DNA from: JAZDHV01 sp043810355
GTDB lineage: Archaea > Nanobdellota > Nanobdellia > Woesearchaeales > JAGVYU01
Assembly (NCBI GenBank): GCA_043810355.1
Contig: JBDROB010000003.1
Span: 1-21,112, forward strand
Direction: 5' to 3'
Length of the DNA stretch: 21,112 bases
Below the pieces are notes generated by a model, which saw only the letters and a program-made list of their open reading frames with translations, did no database searches and was not told the origin of the DNA. This document shows positions 5,860 through 13,438 of the stretch, one piece after another. The translations under genes were made by a program, and so were the position numbers. Every line of letters starts with the position of its first letter. The first letter of the stretch is position 1.

Positions 5860-8800
5860 ATGGAAGTATATATTAAAATTATTTTATTAATATCCCTTTT
5901 TATAATTCCATTTGCATTCGCAACTGACATCAATGGTGCTTCATACAGCTCCCCTGCTGAAACTTCATCTGATACTTATCAAAGCCCTCAAGAGGCATTT
6001 AATGCTGAGCCTACTCTTGATGGTTTTCGGGATCTTGGTTATCGTCCTCAGGATTTTGCTAAATTAGATTCTGATGATCAGTTTACTTATATATCTAGTT
6101 TAGGGGAGGGTATGTATAGAAGCGGGAACATTGGTCAAAATAACCGAATTTCAGCTAATCACTTCTTTTCAGAAAATCCTGACAGAATTGATGACGCTCC
6201 TGGAAGTTTTAATGGCTATCTTCTCGCTGAGGGTATTAATTTACATGATAACCCTTCAACAAGTGAAAAAGATGGGATATCAGGAGAAATTGATAGTTTC
6301 TCTAATAATATGGACATTGTAGTTGGTGATACAAGTTTTAATCTAGCCGAATTTGATTCAGAAAATGGTCGCCTTGCAGCATATTCTTTAGAAATCAAAG
6401 ATGGCCAGGTTTTTGTTTATCCGCCAGATTCTGACAATCCTGTTGAGATAAGCGGCGACTTGTCTACCATTGGTCAGCCAGAATCTCGTTTTGCCATGGA
6501 AGAAGGAAGTATTGATGGTACTGAGATTGAAGATGGCAGGAGAATTTTAATTGCAGAAGGAGAAGAAGGTACAGTTATCGAAGGAGAATTTAGCCGTGTT
6601 GGTGATAATGTTCTTACAGATCCTGAATCTGAGGAAACTCAGGTTGCTCATGCAATTTTGCTAGAGACTGAAGATGGGGAACGTGTTCTAGAAATGGACG
6701 GTGGATCCCTTTATGGTTTAGAGAAAGGTATTGCACTTAGAGGTGACATTGATGTCCCTGATATGGAAGCTTTGGAAGGGCAAATTGCTAGAGTTAGGGA
6801 AGGTGATCAACTAAACATAAATGGAGTGGATATTGATAATACTTTACCTTTTGGAGTTCTTCCAAATATTAATCCTGATAAAGTGATTATAGATATGCCT
6901 GAAAGAGGATATTTTAGGCTTGGTGATACTGATGCTGAAGGTGCTGATGATATTCAGGTTGCTCAAAATCTTTTAGTGAGAGCAGGCCATCTCTCTGAAG
7001 CTGATTTTAATGATGAGAGAGGAACCTATGGTGATGCTACTGAAGCTGCAGTAAGGGCTTTTCAAGCAACTCATCAGGCAGAAACTGGAGAGAATCTTGG
7101 ATCCTCAACTACAGGTAAGCCTGATGGATTGTTTGGTGGTCTATCACGAGGAGCATTGATGGCTCAAAACTTTCCATTATTTCCTGAAAGGCAGGAAGTG
7201 GATATTGTTTTTGGCAGGGGAGATACTGATAATGGCAATTTTATTAGATTGGCAAGTGGCGAAATTGAGGCAGGTGGATTTGTTGAATTTGCTTATCCTT
7301 CAGATATTATTAGGGAATCTGACACAGGACTTGAACCACTCCCTCCAATAACTCCAGATGAACCCTTAGTTAATCTTCCTAGCAGGAATTATCTTAGAGC
7401 AGGTGATACTGATGCTGAAGGTGCTGATGACATTGCTATTGTCCAAAATCTTTTAGTGAGATCAGGACATCTTGATAGTGATTCTTATGAAAAAGGAGTT
7501 TATGATGATGCCACTGTTGAAGCTGTAAGAACTTTCCAGACTGCTAACCAGTTGAAACCTGACACTTTTACAGGTCCTTTAACACTTGCTCAACTTCAAT
7601 CAAATGCATATCCATTAGCTCCTTCAGATGCTTTAAGGTATGAAAGGGAGATTGAAGTTCAAACTCAGGGTGGAAGAGTATTGATAGCAGAATCATCTGG
7701 TGGTGTTGATTTTGATGTCCAAGGTGATGCAATTGTCAGAGTAGGAGGTAATGAATTAAGGTCAGATGGTGAGCATCTTCTTAGAAATACTGGAACTGCA
7801 ATTGCAGCTAGAGTAGATAGAGATCCTGACGAACAAGCTCAAGTTGCTCTATCAGTTGATGTTGAGGATGAGAATGGTGAGACCACTGCAGGATTTGAAC
7901 AGGAAGAGCCATCTGCTTTAGATTCTTATTTAACTTTAGCCAGGATATATGGTGGTTTAGCTCTTGCAGGAGTAAGAATTGAAGCAAATGAACTTATGGC
8001 TGAAGCAACTGCTGCTGGAGAACAGATCAGTGAAACAGGCTCTGATATTTGGTCATCTTTATTTGGAGGAGTTGCTTATGCTGCAGATATTGAAGGCGGT
8101 GGAAAATTTGATAATTCGGATTCTCCGTTAAGAATTGAAAGAACAGGAGGAGAATTTGCTCATCTAGCTCCTTCAGAAGATGCTGATGATATTGGTTCTG
8201 TCATTGCTAGGACTGCTATTGCAGACTTTGAGGCTCAGCAAGAGCAGGCAGTTGAGTCAGGGATCGGGCTGGGGACTTTTTTCGGACAAACAAAGGGAGA
8301 GTTCACGCAAATGATGAAGTCTAATGGGTTGTCAATTCATGATGATGCTGATGTGATGAGGGGTGTTGCTTTTTTTGATATGACTAAAAATCTTGGTTAT
8401 TCTGAGGAAAGGGCTTTGAGAGTTATTACAAGTTCTGGTATTGATTTTTCTGATCCTAATGAGGTTGTTGATCATTTAAGATTAGTCAGGACTGCTCAAG
8501 GTTTACCTCATTCAAAAGATATGGGGTATATTGAAGAAGTTTCCAGAGGTTTAGGAATTGGCATTGGTTCTTTATTTTCTGGCTCAGGCTCCTCTGAATC
8601 CCTAATCCCAAATCCAATTGATTATGATGTTTCTGCTCCTAAACCTACTGACTGCATTACATGTCAGTTGGATTTGTATGAGAAAGCTTTTGATGCTGCA
8701 AACAGAGAAGCAGAATATCAAAGGCTACGTAGTGTCTCGAATGCTAATCAGGCAATGGGATCTTATATCGCTAGGCATATGGTCAATAATGAGGGTTGGC

Positions 8801-9339
8801 AGACTGTTTTTGCTGCTCCTGATGCTGAAAATCCTAAATGGACTAGAGATTATTTTGAAGTAAGGCATAGAGAGGATCCACTTGTACCTATTGTTGATTA
8901 TGAATCTAGTATTGACAGTAATCTGGGTAGGGGGAGATATGGTGCTTTAGGTATAGATATTGATGCTTTGATGGTTGATTATAATCCAAGTGAAAGGCAG
9001 GCGATTAGTAGGGATGAAAATGATGAGACAGTGTATAGGGATGTTGATCCAGGTTCTATAACTCCTAGGGATACTTCTGTTTTTGATAGTTTACAAAATA
9101 ATCCTACTGTGAATGGTGGTTTTATTGTTGCTAGGGATGGGGGTCATACTGCTTCTCTTGTTAGGGATGTTGATGGTAGATTGAAAGTGTATGAATCCCA
9201 TTATAATAAGGATCCTTTTATTGAAGATAAGTGGGATTTTGTAAATGAAATGACTCCTTTGGAAGAATGGGATTGGGGTGAATTCTTGATTGTATTGCCT
9301 CCTGATGCAGATCTTTCAGCTATAAGAGGAAGTTCATAA
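5860..9339 (+). CDS. Large secreted protein: two peptidoglycan-binding-like domains, NlpC/P60-like C-terminus
   Basis: 1159 residues. The ATG at 5860 is preferred over the GTG at 5851 because AGGTGA (5849-5854) is then correctly spaced; it gives a clean signal peptide (hydrophobic 5-20, AFATD cleavage region). Residues about 349-440 and 509-590 are two copies of a PG_binding_1-like domain (GDTDAEGADDI, QNLLVR-GHL, G-Y-DATVEAVRTFQ). A proposed papain-like region at the C-terminus carries D-C-I-T-C at 931-935 and GGHTASLVRD with H1096, followed by YESHYNKDPF; the opposing gene product has a matching set. Overall composition is acidic. It is probably an exported envelope protein. Whether it binds or cuts anything is unknown. 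A poorly defined middle segment (600-900) contains Ala-rich helices. Confidence 0.75.
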   Translation: MEVYIKIILLISLFIIPFAFATDINGASYSSPAETSSDTYQSPQEAFNAEPTLDGFRDLGYRPQDFAKLDSDDQFTYISSLGEGMYRSGNIGQNNRISANHFFSENPDRIDDAPGSFNGYLLAEGINLHDNPSTSEKDGISGEIDSFSNNMDIVVGDTSFNLAEFDSENGRLAAYSLEIKDGQVFVYPPDSDNPVEISGDLSTIGQPESRFAMEEGSIDGTEIEDGRRILIAEGEEGTVIEGEFSRVGDNVLTDPESEETQVAHAILLETEDGERVLEMDGGSLYGLEKGIALRGDIDVPDMEALEGQIARVREGDQLNINGVDIDNTLPFGVLPNINPDKVIIDMPERGYFRLGDTDAEGADDIQVAQNLLVRAGHLSEADFNDERGTYGDATEAAVRAFQATHQAETGENLGSSTTGKPDGLFGGLSRGALMAQNFPLFPERQEVDIVFGRGDTDNGNFIRLASGEIEAGGFVEFAYPSDIIRESDTGLEPLPPITPDEPLVNLPSRNYLRAGDTDAEGADDIAIVQNLLVRSGHLDSDSYEKGVYDDATVEAVRTFQTANQLKPDTFTGPLTLAQLQSNAYPLAPSDALRYEREIEVQTQGGRVLIAESSGGVDFDVQGDAIVRVGGNELRSDGEHLLRNTGTAIAARVDRDPDEQAQVALSVDVEDENGETTAGFEQEEPSALDSYLTLARIYGGLALAGVRIEANELMAEATAAGEQISETGSDIWSSLFGGVAYAADIEGGGKFDNSDSPLRIERTGGEFAHLAPSEDADDIGSVIARTAIADFEAQQEQAVESGIGLGTFFGQTKGEFTQMMKSNGLSIHDDADVMRGVAFFDMTKNLGYSEERALRVITSSGIDFSDPNEVVDHLRLVRTAQGLPHSKDMGYIEEVSRGLGIGIGSLFSGSGSSESLIPNPIDYDVSAPKPTDCITCQLDLYEKAFDAANREAEYQRLRSVSNANQAMGSYIARHMVNNEGWQTVFAAPDAENPKWTRDYFEVRHREDPLVPIVDYESSIDSNLGRGRYGALGIDIDALMVDYNPSERQAISRDENDETVYRDVDPGSITPRDTSVFDSLQNNPTVNGGFIVARDGGHTASLVRDVDGRLKVYESHYNKDPFIEDKWDFVNEMTPLEEWDWGEFLIVLPPDADLSAIRGSS
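6922..7460 (+). repeat. Internal duplication within the large surface gene
   Basis: A 29-base stretch at 6922-6950 recurs without change at 7402-7430, and an 18-base stretch at 6963-6980 recurs at 7443-7460. The offset is exactly 480 bases (160 codons) both times. These are the starts of the two peptidoglycan-binding-like domains. Identity at the DNA level, including third positions, points to a recent duplication or conversion within the gene. Confidence 0.85.
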
Positions 9340-9341
9340 TC

Positions 9342-10145
9342 TTATTTCTTTTTCTCTTTAAACCAATCATACACAAGCGGAAATTTCTCACCTTGAATCC
9401 ATTTTCCCATCATCTCATCACTTAATATTTTTCCAATCATTCTGTATTTTGAGTGTGCAAATGGATTCCATCCATCTAAAGTATTAGTGACAACACAAAA
9501 TGGTGGATTATAGTATGAGGAGTGAACAAAATTGACATTTTCTCCGTCATTAACCAAGAAGCCGACATGGCAATCCAATCCTGTTATATAAAGACCTTTT
9601 CCCCATTCTTCCATTTTCTTTTGTATTTTTTCAACAGGAGCGCTGTTTGAGAAATCAATAATACTTTCCCTAGATGTCAGGTTTCTTATTATATACCCAG
9701 ATGGTTGCTGTGCATAACCAGATCTTGATAAATTGAATCCAGCATGAACAAGAGCAGTTGATACAAATACTCCGCACGCAATGCAATCTTCCCTTGGAGT
9801 CCCTTCAACTCCTTCAAATTCTGGTTTTGGCTCCTCTGTGACTCCATTGAAATCCCATCTTGTCCCATGCCATAATGGAAACATTCTTTCAGTCATAATG
9901 GAAAAAACATATTCTCCTGCTTCCCCTACTAATTCTTTCTTCCTTTCACTTGAAGCTCCTTGATACTCCTCTTTAATCTGTCCTCTTTTTGCCTTAATCT
10001 CAGCCAATAACTTTTGATAATCTTGTCTTATTTGTTTTGCTTTATCTAGAGTCATTGCTTCTTCCCTTTCCTCAACAGGTGTTAATAGTGTATCACTATT
10101 ATCTGTTGGATATATACTATTTGCATCAGAAAGAGATTCTAACAT
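9342..10145 (-). CDS. NlpC/P60-like (papain-fold) protein, putative Tat lipoprotein
   Basis: 267 residues from the first in-frame ATG. The segment REDCIACGVFVSTALVHAGF (118-137) resembles the catalytic-Cys helix of NlpC/P60-type cysteine peptidases (C121 or C124), and GLDCHVGFLVND (189-200) supplies a candidate His193, followed by HSSYYNPPF. The convergent surface protein at 5860-9339 has the same D-C-I-x-C and H...Y-N-x-[DP]-P-F elements, so the two are probably homologous. The frame continues open upstream of the ATG and encodes a twin-arginine SRRRLLG and lipobox LTGC (10211-10158), but no ATG, GTG or TTG is there; a +1 base in a G run (10226-10231) may hide the real start at 10233. Substrate unknown. 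Confidence 0.7.
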   Translation of the reverse strand: MLESLSDANSIYPTDNSDTLLTPVEEREEAMTLDKAKQIRQDYQKLLAEIKAKRGQIKEEYQGASSERKKELVGEAGEYVFSIMTERMFPLWHGTRWDFNGVTEEPKPEFEGVEGTPREDCIACGVFVSTALVHAGFNLSRSGYAQQPSGYIIRNLTSRESIIDFSNSAPVEKIQKKMEEWGKGLYITGLDCHVGFLVNDGENVNFVHSSYYNPPFCVVTNTLDGWNPFAHSKYRMIGKILSDEMMGKWIQGEKFPLVYDWFKEKKK

Positions 10146-10252
10146 CTGTTCTAATTCACATCCAGTTAAGAATGGTGAAGCACCAATTATTCCTAATAAT
10201 CTCCGTCTTGATAATGTAATATATATCCCCCATTTTTTTAAAACACAAATCG

Positions 10253-10262
10253 CTTTATAAAC
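10253..10262 (-). promoter_or_regulatory. TATA box of the NlpC/P60-like gene
   Basis: On the minus strand GTTTATAAAG at 10262..10253 lies about 20-30 bases before an ATG at 10233..10231. This supports transcription, and probably translation, starting near 10233, far upstream of the ATG at 10145. Confidence 0.5.
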
Positions 10263-10347
10263 CTTACCTATAATTCATCACCAATCAATAGTATTTCACA
10301 CCAATATCAATAAAATTTTTAAATAAAACTGTATATTTATACCCAAA

Positions 10348-10482
10348 ATGCAAGAATGTCAAGAGCCAAAATGCAGGTATCCTGCTACAAGAGACTGGCA
10401 TGGTAGGAAAGTTTGTGATGACCATTATGAGCAGTATAAGGCCAAGGAGCGTGAGCTTCAGAACAATGATTACGGTGGCTGA
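10348..10482 (+). CDS. Tiny putative zinc-binding protein (44 aa)
   Basis: A 45-codon frame with an ATG at 10348 and a TGA at 10480-10482. The product has Cys4 and Cys9 (CQEPKC), then KVCDDHYEQY with Cys23 and His26, a C-x4-C...C-x2-H set that suggests one bound zinc ion. The rest is charged. TTTTAAATAAA at about 10315-10325 is a TATA box about 25-30 bases before the ATG, which supports expression from a leaderless message. Function unknown; small zinc-finger-like proteins are common in archaea and may bind nucleic acid or protein. Confidence 0.6.
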   Translation: MQECQEPKCRYPATRDWHGRKVCDDHYEQYKAKERELQNNDYGG

Positions 10483-10501
10483 TTATCCAACTATTCTTTT
10501 A

Positions 10502-10900
10502 TCATTCTTTCTTTGACTTGATCATAATCCATGGGTTATTCTTATTTTCCCTCTTTCTCTTAATATTCTCAGTAATTGTTTTTACCTTTTTCTCAATTGT
10601 CTGCTGGTAGTATGATGTGTAGTATGCAATCAGAGAAGACAATGCATATAGCAGCACTCCTGCTCCTAAGATAAGATAAATCACGCTGAATAATACTGAA
10701 AACCAGTTATGCGGGTATAAGTTGCTGTATCCCCTTGAAACTAGAGATATAGTAGAGAAGTAGAGTGAGTTTTTCCAGCTCCATCCTTCTGAAAAATGGT
10801 ATACTATTGAGCCTAATAACAAGAGTACTGACACAAATAGGATTATTATACTTAGCCTTTGCAGAAGCTCCTGCTTTTGCTCTCTTTGTGTTTTATACAT
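10502..10900 (-). CDS. Two-helix ion-channel-like protein with a degenerate selectivity filter
   Basis: 132 residues. TM1 at about 17-34, a pore-helix-like segment 41-54 (WKNSLYFSTISLV), a filter-like segment, TM2 at 66-93, then a basic cytoplasmic tail. This is the fold of prokaryotic two-TM potassium channels (Ion_trans_2). The usual T-V-G-Y-G-D filter is replaced by S-R-G-Y-S-N (55-60) followed by the expected LYP, so the first filter positions and the second Gly are lost and an Arg is introduced. Potassium selectivity is therefore doubtful. It stands alone between the small zinc protein (convergent) and the acyltransferase. TTTAAATAT-like sequence about 20-30 bases before the ATG may be its promoter. 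Confidence 0.75.
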   Translation of the reverse strand: MYKTQREQKQELLQRLSIIILFVSVLLLLGSIVYHFSEGWSWKNSLYFSTISLVSRGYSNLYPHNWFSVLFSVIYLILGAGVLLYALSSLIAYYTSYYQQTIEKKVKTITENIKRKRENKNNPWIMIKSKKE

Positions 10901-10987
10901 ACAAATTTTTCATATTATCTTATATTTAAATGTTGTTTTAATAATGTAAAACTAATCCATAACTAAGGAAAATATTGCCCTGGATAA

Positions 10988-12244
10988 TTAGGCTGCCTCT
11001 ATCCTGTCCAAGTCAATTTCTAATGATCTCTCAAATGCATTTTTCAAAGATTTCTTCATCTTAGCACCACTCAAAGGCCTATTAGTCATATATCTCCAAG
11101 GATTCTCTGCTTTGTAAATGTCATCAGGAGGAACATATTGCATTCTGTCTTTATTAATTACACATTCAAAACCATCCATACTTACATATCCAGTTTCAAT
11201 CATTCTTGAGAATAATCTCTCAAACCTGTAAAATCTTTTTTCAGAATTTAATAAATCAGGATCAAAAAACAGTTTATACCCATGTTCTCGCCCTTGTAAT
11301 TCTTCTGTCATTTTTACCATTGCTTGATACAATTCTTCCTTGCTAAATTTATCCTTTCCCTTCTCAATCAATGCTCTGATATATAATCCACCTAATTGTG
11401 AAGTTGTAAAAGTGTGCAATTCAACAAGTTTCTCTCTCAACCTTTCAGCAAAATATAATTTATCCTTTTTCCTATATGCCTCAGAACTCTCACCTTCAAA
11501 CTCAACAGGTTCATAATGGAATATCTCTCCGATATTGATGAATACCTGATGTTTATCTCCAACCCCGGCCATGAAATCATAAGTGTTTCCTACTGGTACA
11601 CAATTGGCGACATAGAGTTTGCCATCAAAAACATGATGGCTTGCCCTCCACAAGCCGCTTTTTAATGGAATGAATGTTCCATTGTTCCTTGTTGTCCCTT
11701 CTGGAAGAAAAAATATGTTGTCTCCTTTCATTAATCTGTATAAAACTGTTCCTATGCTTCTGATATTATGCCTTGTCAGTCTTTCTCTTTCTTCATCACT
11801 TAAATACTGCCCATCCTGTCCAGTCCTTTTCACAACAATTCCATATGGTTTTGCTGCAAAATTCATCAATGAATTATACAATCGGTTTTTGAAATAATTG
11901 TCCCTGACAATAACTTTCATTCTTATGGTTTCAGGGACATTATGTATCTCAGGGATTAGGTCAAGTGCATCAAACCAGCTTTCGTGCTTCAGTGCCCAGA
12001 GGAAAGGTCCTCTTACAGGTTTGCCTTCCTTATAGATATGCTCTTTTATTCCAGTTAAATGCACATTTTCGCAATATTTTGGTCTAATAGGAAGCAAAGC
12101 AGCTCCAATCCCTAATGCAGGCCAGTATGTAATCTGTCTCATAAATCCTCTATATATAGAACCAGGATTAAGCAAGCTTAGTCTCTCTTGCTCTATTACT
12201 ACCCTTTCTAGACCGCTGAAATCTGGGTTACTGCTTATTTCCAT
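10988..12244 (-). CDS. LPLAT/PlsC-family acyltransferase
   Basis: 418 residues from the ATG at 12244. The acyltransferase signature H-x4-D is present as H87-ESWF-D92, and the second motif FLPEGTTRNNG (179-189) contains the EGT block; both are hallmarks of lysophospholipid or glycerol-phosphate acyltransferases. About 170 C-terminal residues have no recognised match. The start was chosen because a TATA box (CTTTATATAAC, 12274..12264) lies 20-30 bases upstream; a longer frame from 12331 would overlap the tRNA-Ser gene. Archaeal membrane lipids are ether-linked, so the acyl acceptor is unclear: glycolipid, protein or scavenged bacterial lipid are possible. Confidence 0.82.
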   Translation of the reverse strand: MEISSNPDFSGLERVVIEQERLSLLNPGSIYRGFMRQITYWPALGIGAALLPIRPKYCENVHLTGIKEHIYKEGKPVRGPFLWALKHESWFDALDLIPEIHNVPETIRMKVIVRDNYFKNRLYNSLMNFAAKPYGIVVKRTGQDGQYLSDEERERLTRHNIRSIGTVLYRLMKGDNIFFLPEGTTRNNGTFIPLKSGLWRASHHVFDGKLYVANCVPVGNTYDFMAGVGDKHQVFINIGEIFHYEPVEFEGESSEAYRKKDKLYFAERLREKLVELHTFTTSQLGGLYIRALIEKGKDKFSKEELYQAMVKMTEELQGREHGYKLFFDPDLLNSEKRFYRFERLFSRMIETGYVSMDGFECVINKDRMQYVPPDDIYKAENPWRYMTNRPLSGAKMKKSLKNAFERSLEIDLDRIEAA

Positions 12245-12310
12245 ACAATTGATTTCTGAGTTTGTTATATAAAGATATTTATCATTAACAATATAATTTC
12301 GAAGAAAATA

Positions 12311-12438
12311 CGCCAGCGCCAGGACTTTCACCTAAGAATTGATCCAACCCCTAGTTTTGAACCTGGAAGTCCTTGCAGACAGCGGTTTTCTAAAAAATTG
12401 TTCGAGACCGCCGCATTACCGGATTCTGCCACGCTGGC
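12311..12438 (-). tRNA. tRNA-Ser(CGA) with a T-loop intron and a short anticodon-loop intron
   Basis: Class II tRNA. The acceptor GCCAGCG (12438..12432) pairs with CGCTGGC (12318..12312); the discriminator is G at 12311, as in serine tRNAs. The anticodon CGA is at 12404..12402 and the long variable arm (GTCT/AGGAC) is present. The T-loop intron is 12325-12355 (31 nt) with core TTCA/TGAA, bulges AAA and AGT; the T-stem CCAGG/CCTGG is perfect after removal. A second, unusually short intron of 13 nt at 37/38 (12388-12400) is inferred because the anticodon loop is otherwise too long; its core helix (CTCG/TTAG) is imperfect, so its exact borders are less sure. Mature length is 84 bases, equal to the other tRNA-Ser in the window. 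Confidence 0.88.
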
Positions 12439-12451
12439 TTGGCAAAATAAA

Positions 12452-12859
12452 TTAATCTAATAACTCTTTGACTGAATTTAAAAATTCATTAACATCATTT
12501 TTAATCTCTTTTGTTATTGATTCAAATATTAGCTCATCATCAACCTTGCCATATTCATGTGCTAGAATATTCCTCATTCCTTTTGCTTCTTTTAATCTTT
12601 CTCCAAGATCTTTGGAAATAACATTCATCTCAACAAGTGTGTCAAAAGCTTGCTTATCTTCCTCTGGTATCTTATATTTATTATCTTTGATTGTCAGGAA
12701 TGCAAGGTCAATTACTGCTTCCACAACCCTTTCAAAGTATCTTTCGCATGCTGCTTTTGTTTTATTATCATTTTTATAACCTTTGACATTAGCAGGGATA
12801 ATTTCATCCAACTCATTAATTAAGGCATTGATTTCATCAATTTTTTCTTTTATTCTCAT
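12452..12859 (-). CDS. hepT: HepT-like HEPN ribonuclease toxin
   Basis: 135 residues, all-helical HEPN fold of the DUF86/HepT family. The catalytic R-x4-H-x-Y motif is intact: R96, H101 and Y103 in RNILAHEY. In studied systems this protein cuts RNA (for example tRNA) and is silenced when the partner MntA adds AMP to the Tyr of this motif. The ATG at 12859 overlaps the stop of mntA by four bases (ATGA), so the two are translationally coupled, with antitoxin first. Toxin activity is expected from the family, not shown here. Confidence 0.9.
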   Translation of the reverse strand: MRIKEKIDEINALINELDEIIPANVKGYKNDNKTKAACERYFERVVEAVIDLAFLTIKDNKYKIPEEDKQAFDTLVEMNVISKDLGERLKEAKGMRNILAHEYGKVDDELIFESITKEIKNDVNEFLNSVKELLD

Positions 12860-13365
12860 TTTCTAAATAGTATTCTCCCCTTGTTATTTATTTGTTTTCT
12901 TATTTTATCAGGCAGATAATTATAGACTTGAATATCAATTCTCTCATTAACCCTTCCATGTATTCTTTTTCTGAATTCTGTAGCCTCTCTTTGTGTTATT
13001 CTGAAAAACTTTATTGCAATGTCAATATCTGATCTAAAAGAAATCTTATTTTCAACTACTGACCCGAACAAGAATATATACTCAATTTGATCTATGAGCT
13101 TGTCTTGCAGTATGATCTCCTTTGCTTCTTCAATCTCTTTCTTATTTTTTTTCCCTTTCTTGAGATTGAAATCATCTGAAAACCTTGACGCTTTCTCAAT
13201 AAACTCAAATTTCTTTCTTATGTCTCTTGATAATCTATTTTTCTCTGACTGAGTCAGATTGATGCCCAATAATTGCTTTTCAATTATCTTTATCTCTCTC
13301 TTTCCAAATACCTTTCTTGCTGTTTCTTCGTTTTTCAATAATTGTATAATATCCATTTTAGCCAT
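12856..13365 (-). CDS. mntA: MntA-like nucleotidyltransferase antitoxin
   Basis: 169 residues from the ATG at 13365 (a TTG lies one codon earlier). The minimal nucleotidyltransferase signature is intact: G101-S102, ten residues, then D113-x-D115 (FGSVVENKISFRSDIDIAI), with D144 (ERIDIQVY) as a third acidic residue. MntA AMPylates and so neutralises HepT. The first 90 residues are a basic helical extension longer than in minimal MNT proteins, perhaps a DNA- or partner-binding part that could read the operator upstream. First gene of the pair, behind two ATAACC/GGTTAT palindromes. Confidence 0.87.
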   Translation of the reverse strand: MAKMDIIQLLKNEETARKVFGKREIKIIEKQLLGINLTQSEKNRLSRDIRKKFEFIEKASRFSDDFNLKKGKKNKKEIEEAKEIILQDKLIDQIEYIFLFGSVVENKISFRSDIDIAIKFFRITQREATEFRKRIHGRVNERIDIQVYNYLPDKIRKQINNKGRILFRK

Positions 13366-13369
13366 CAAA

Positions 13370-13417
13370 ATAACCTTAATTTAGGTTATAATAACCATTA
13401 TATAGGTTATATTTAAA
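13370..13417 (-). promoter_or_regulatory. mntA-hepT promoter with two phased operators
   Basis: ATAACC-N8-GGTTAT occurs at 13370-13389 and again at 13391-13410, the two palindromes starting exactly 21 bp apart (two helical turns). A TATA box (TTTAAATA, 13417..13410) abuts them, so a bound repressor would cover the transcription start and 5' end. The pattern is typical of autoregulated toxin-antitoxin promoters; which protein binds is unknown. Confidence 0.75.
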
Positions 13418-13438
13418 CTTTTTGATAAATAAAGAAGT

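Noticed and set aside
12245..12331. Longer start for the acyltransferase
   Set aside because: It overlaps the tRNA-Ser 3' end and its own TATA box; the ATG at 12244 fits the promoter spacing.
13370..13410. Start of a CRISPR array
   Set aside because: Only two short palindromes, with 8-base centres and a 21-bp step; this is operator-like, not repeat-spacer structure.
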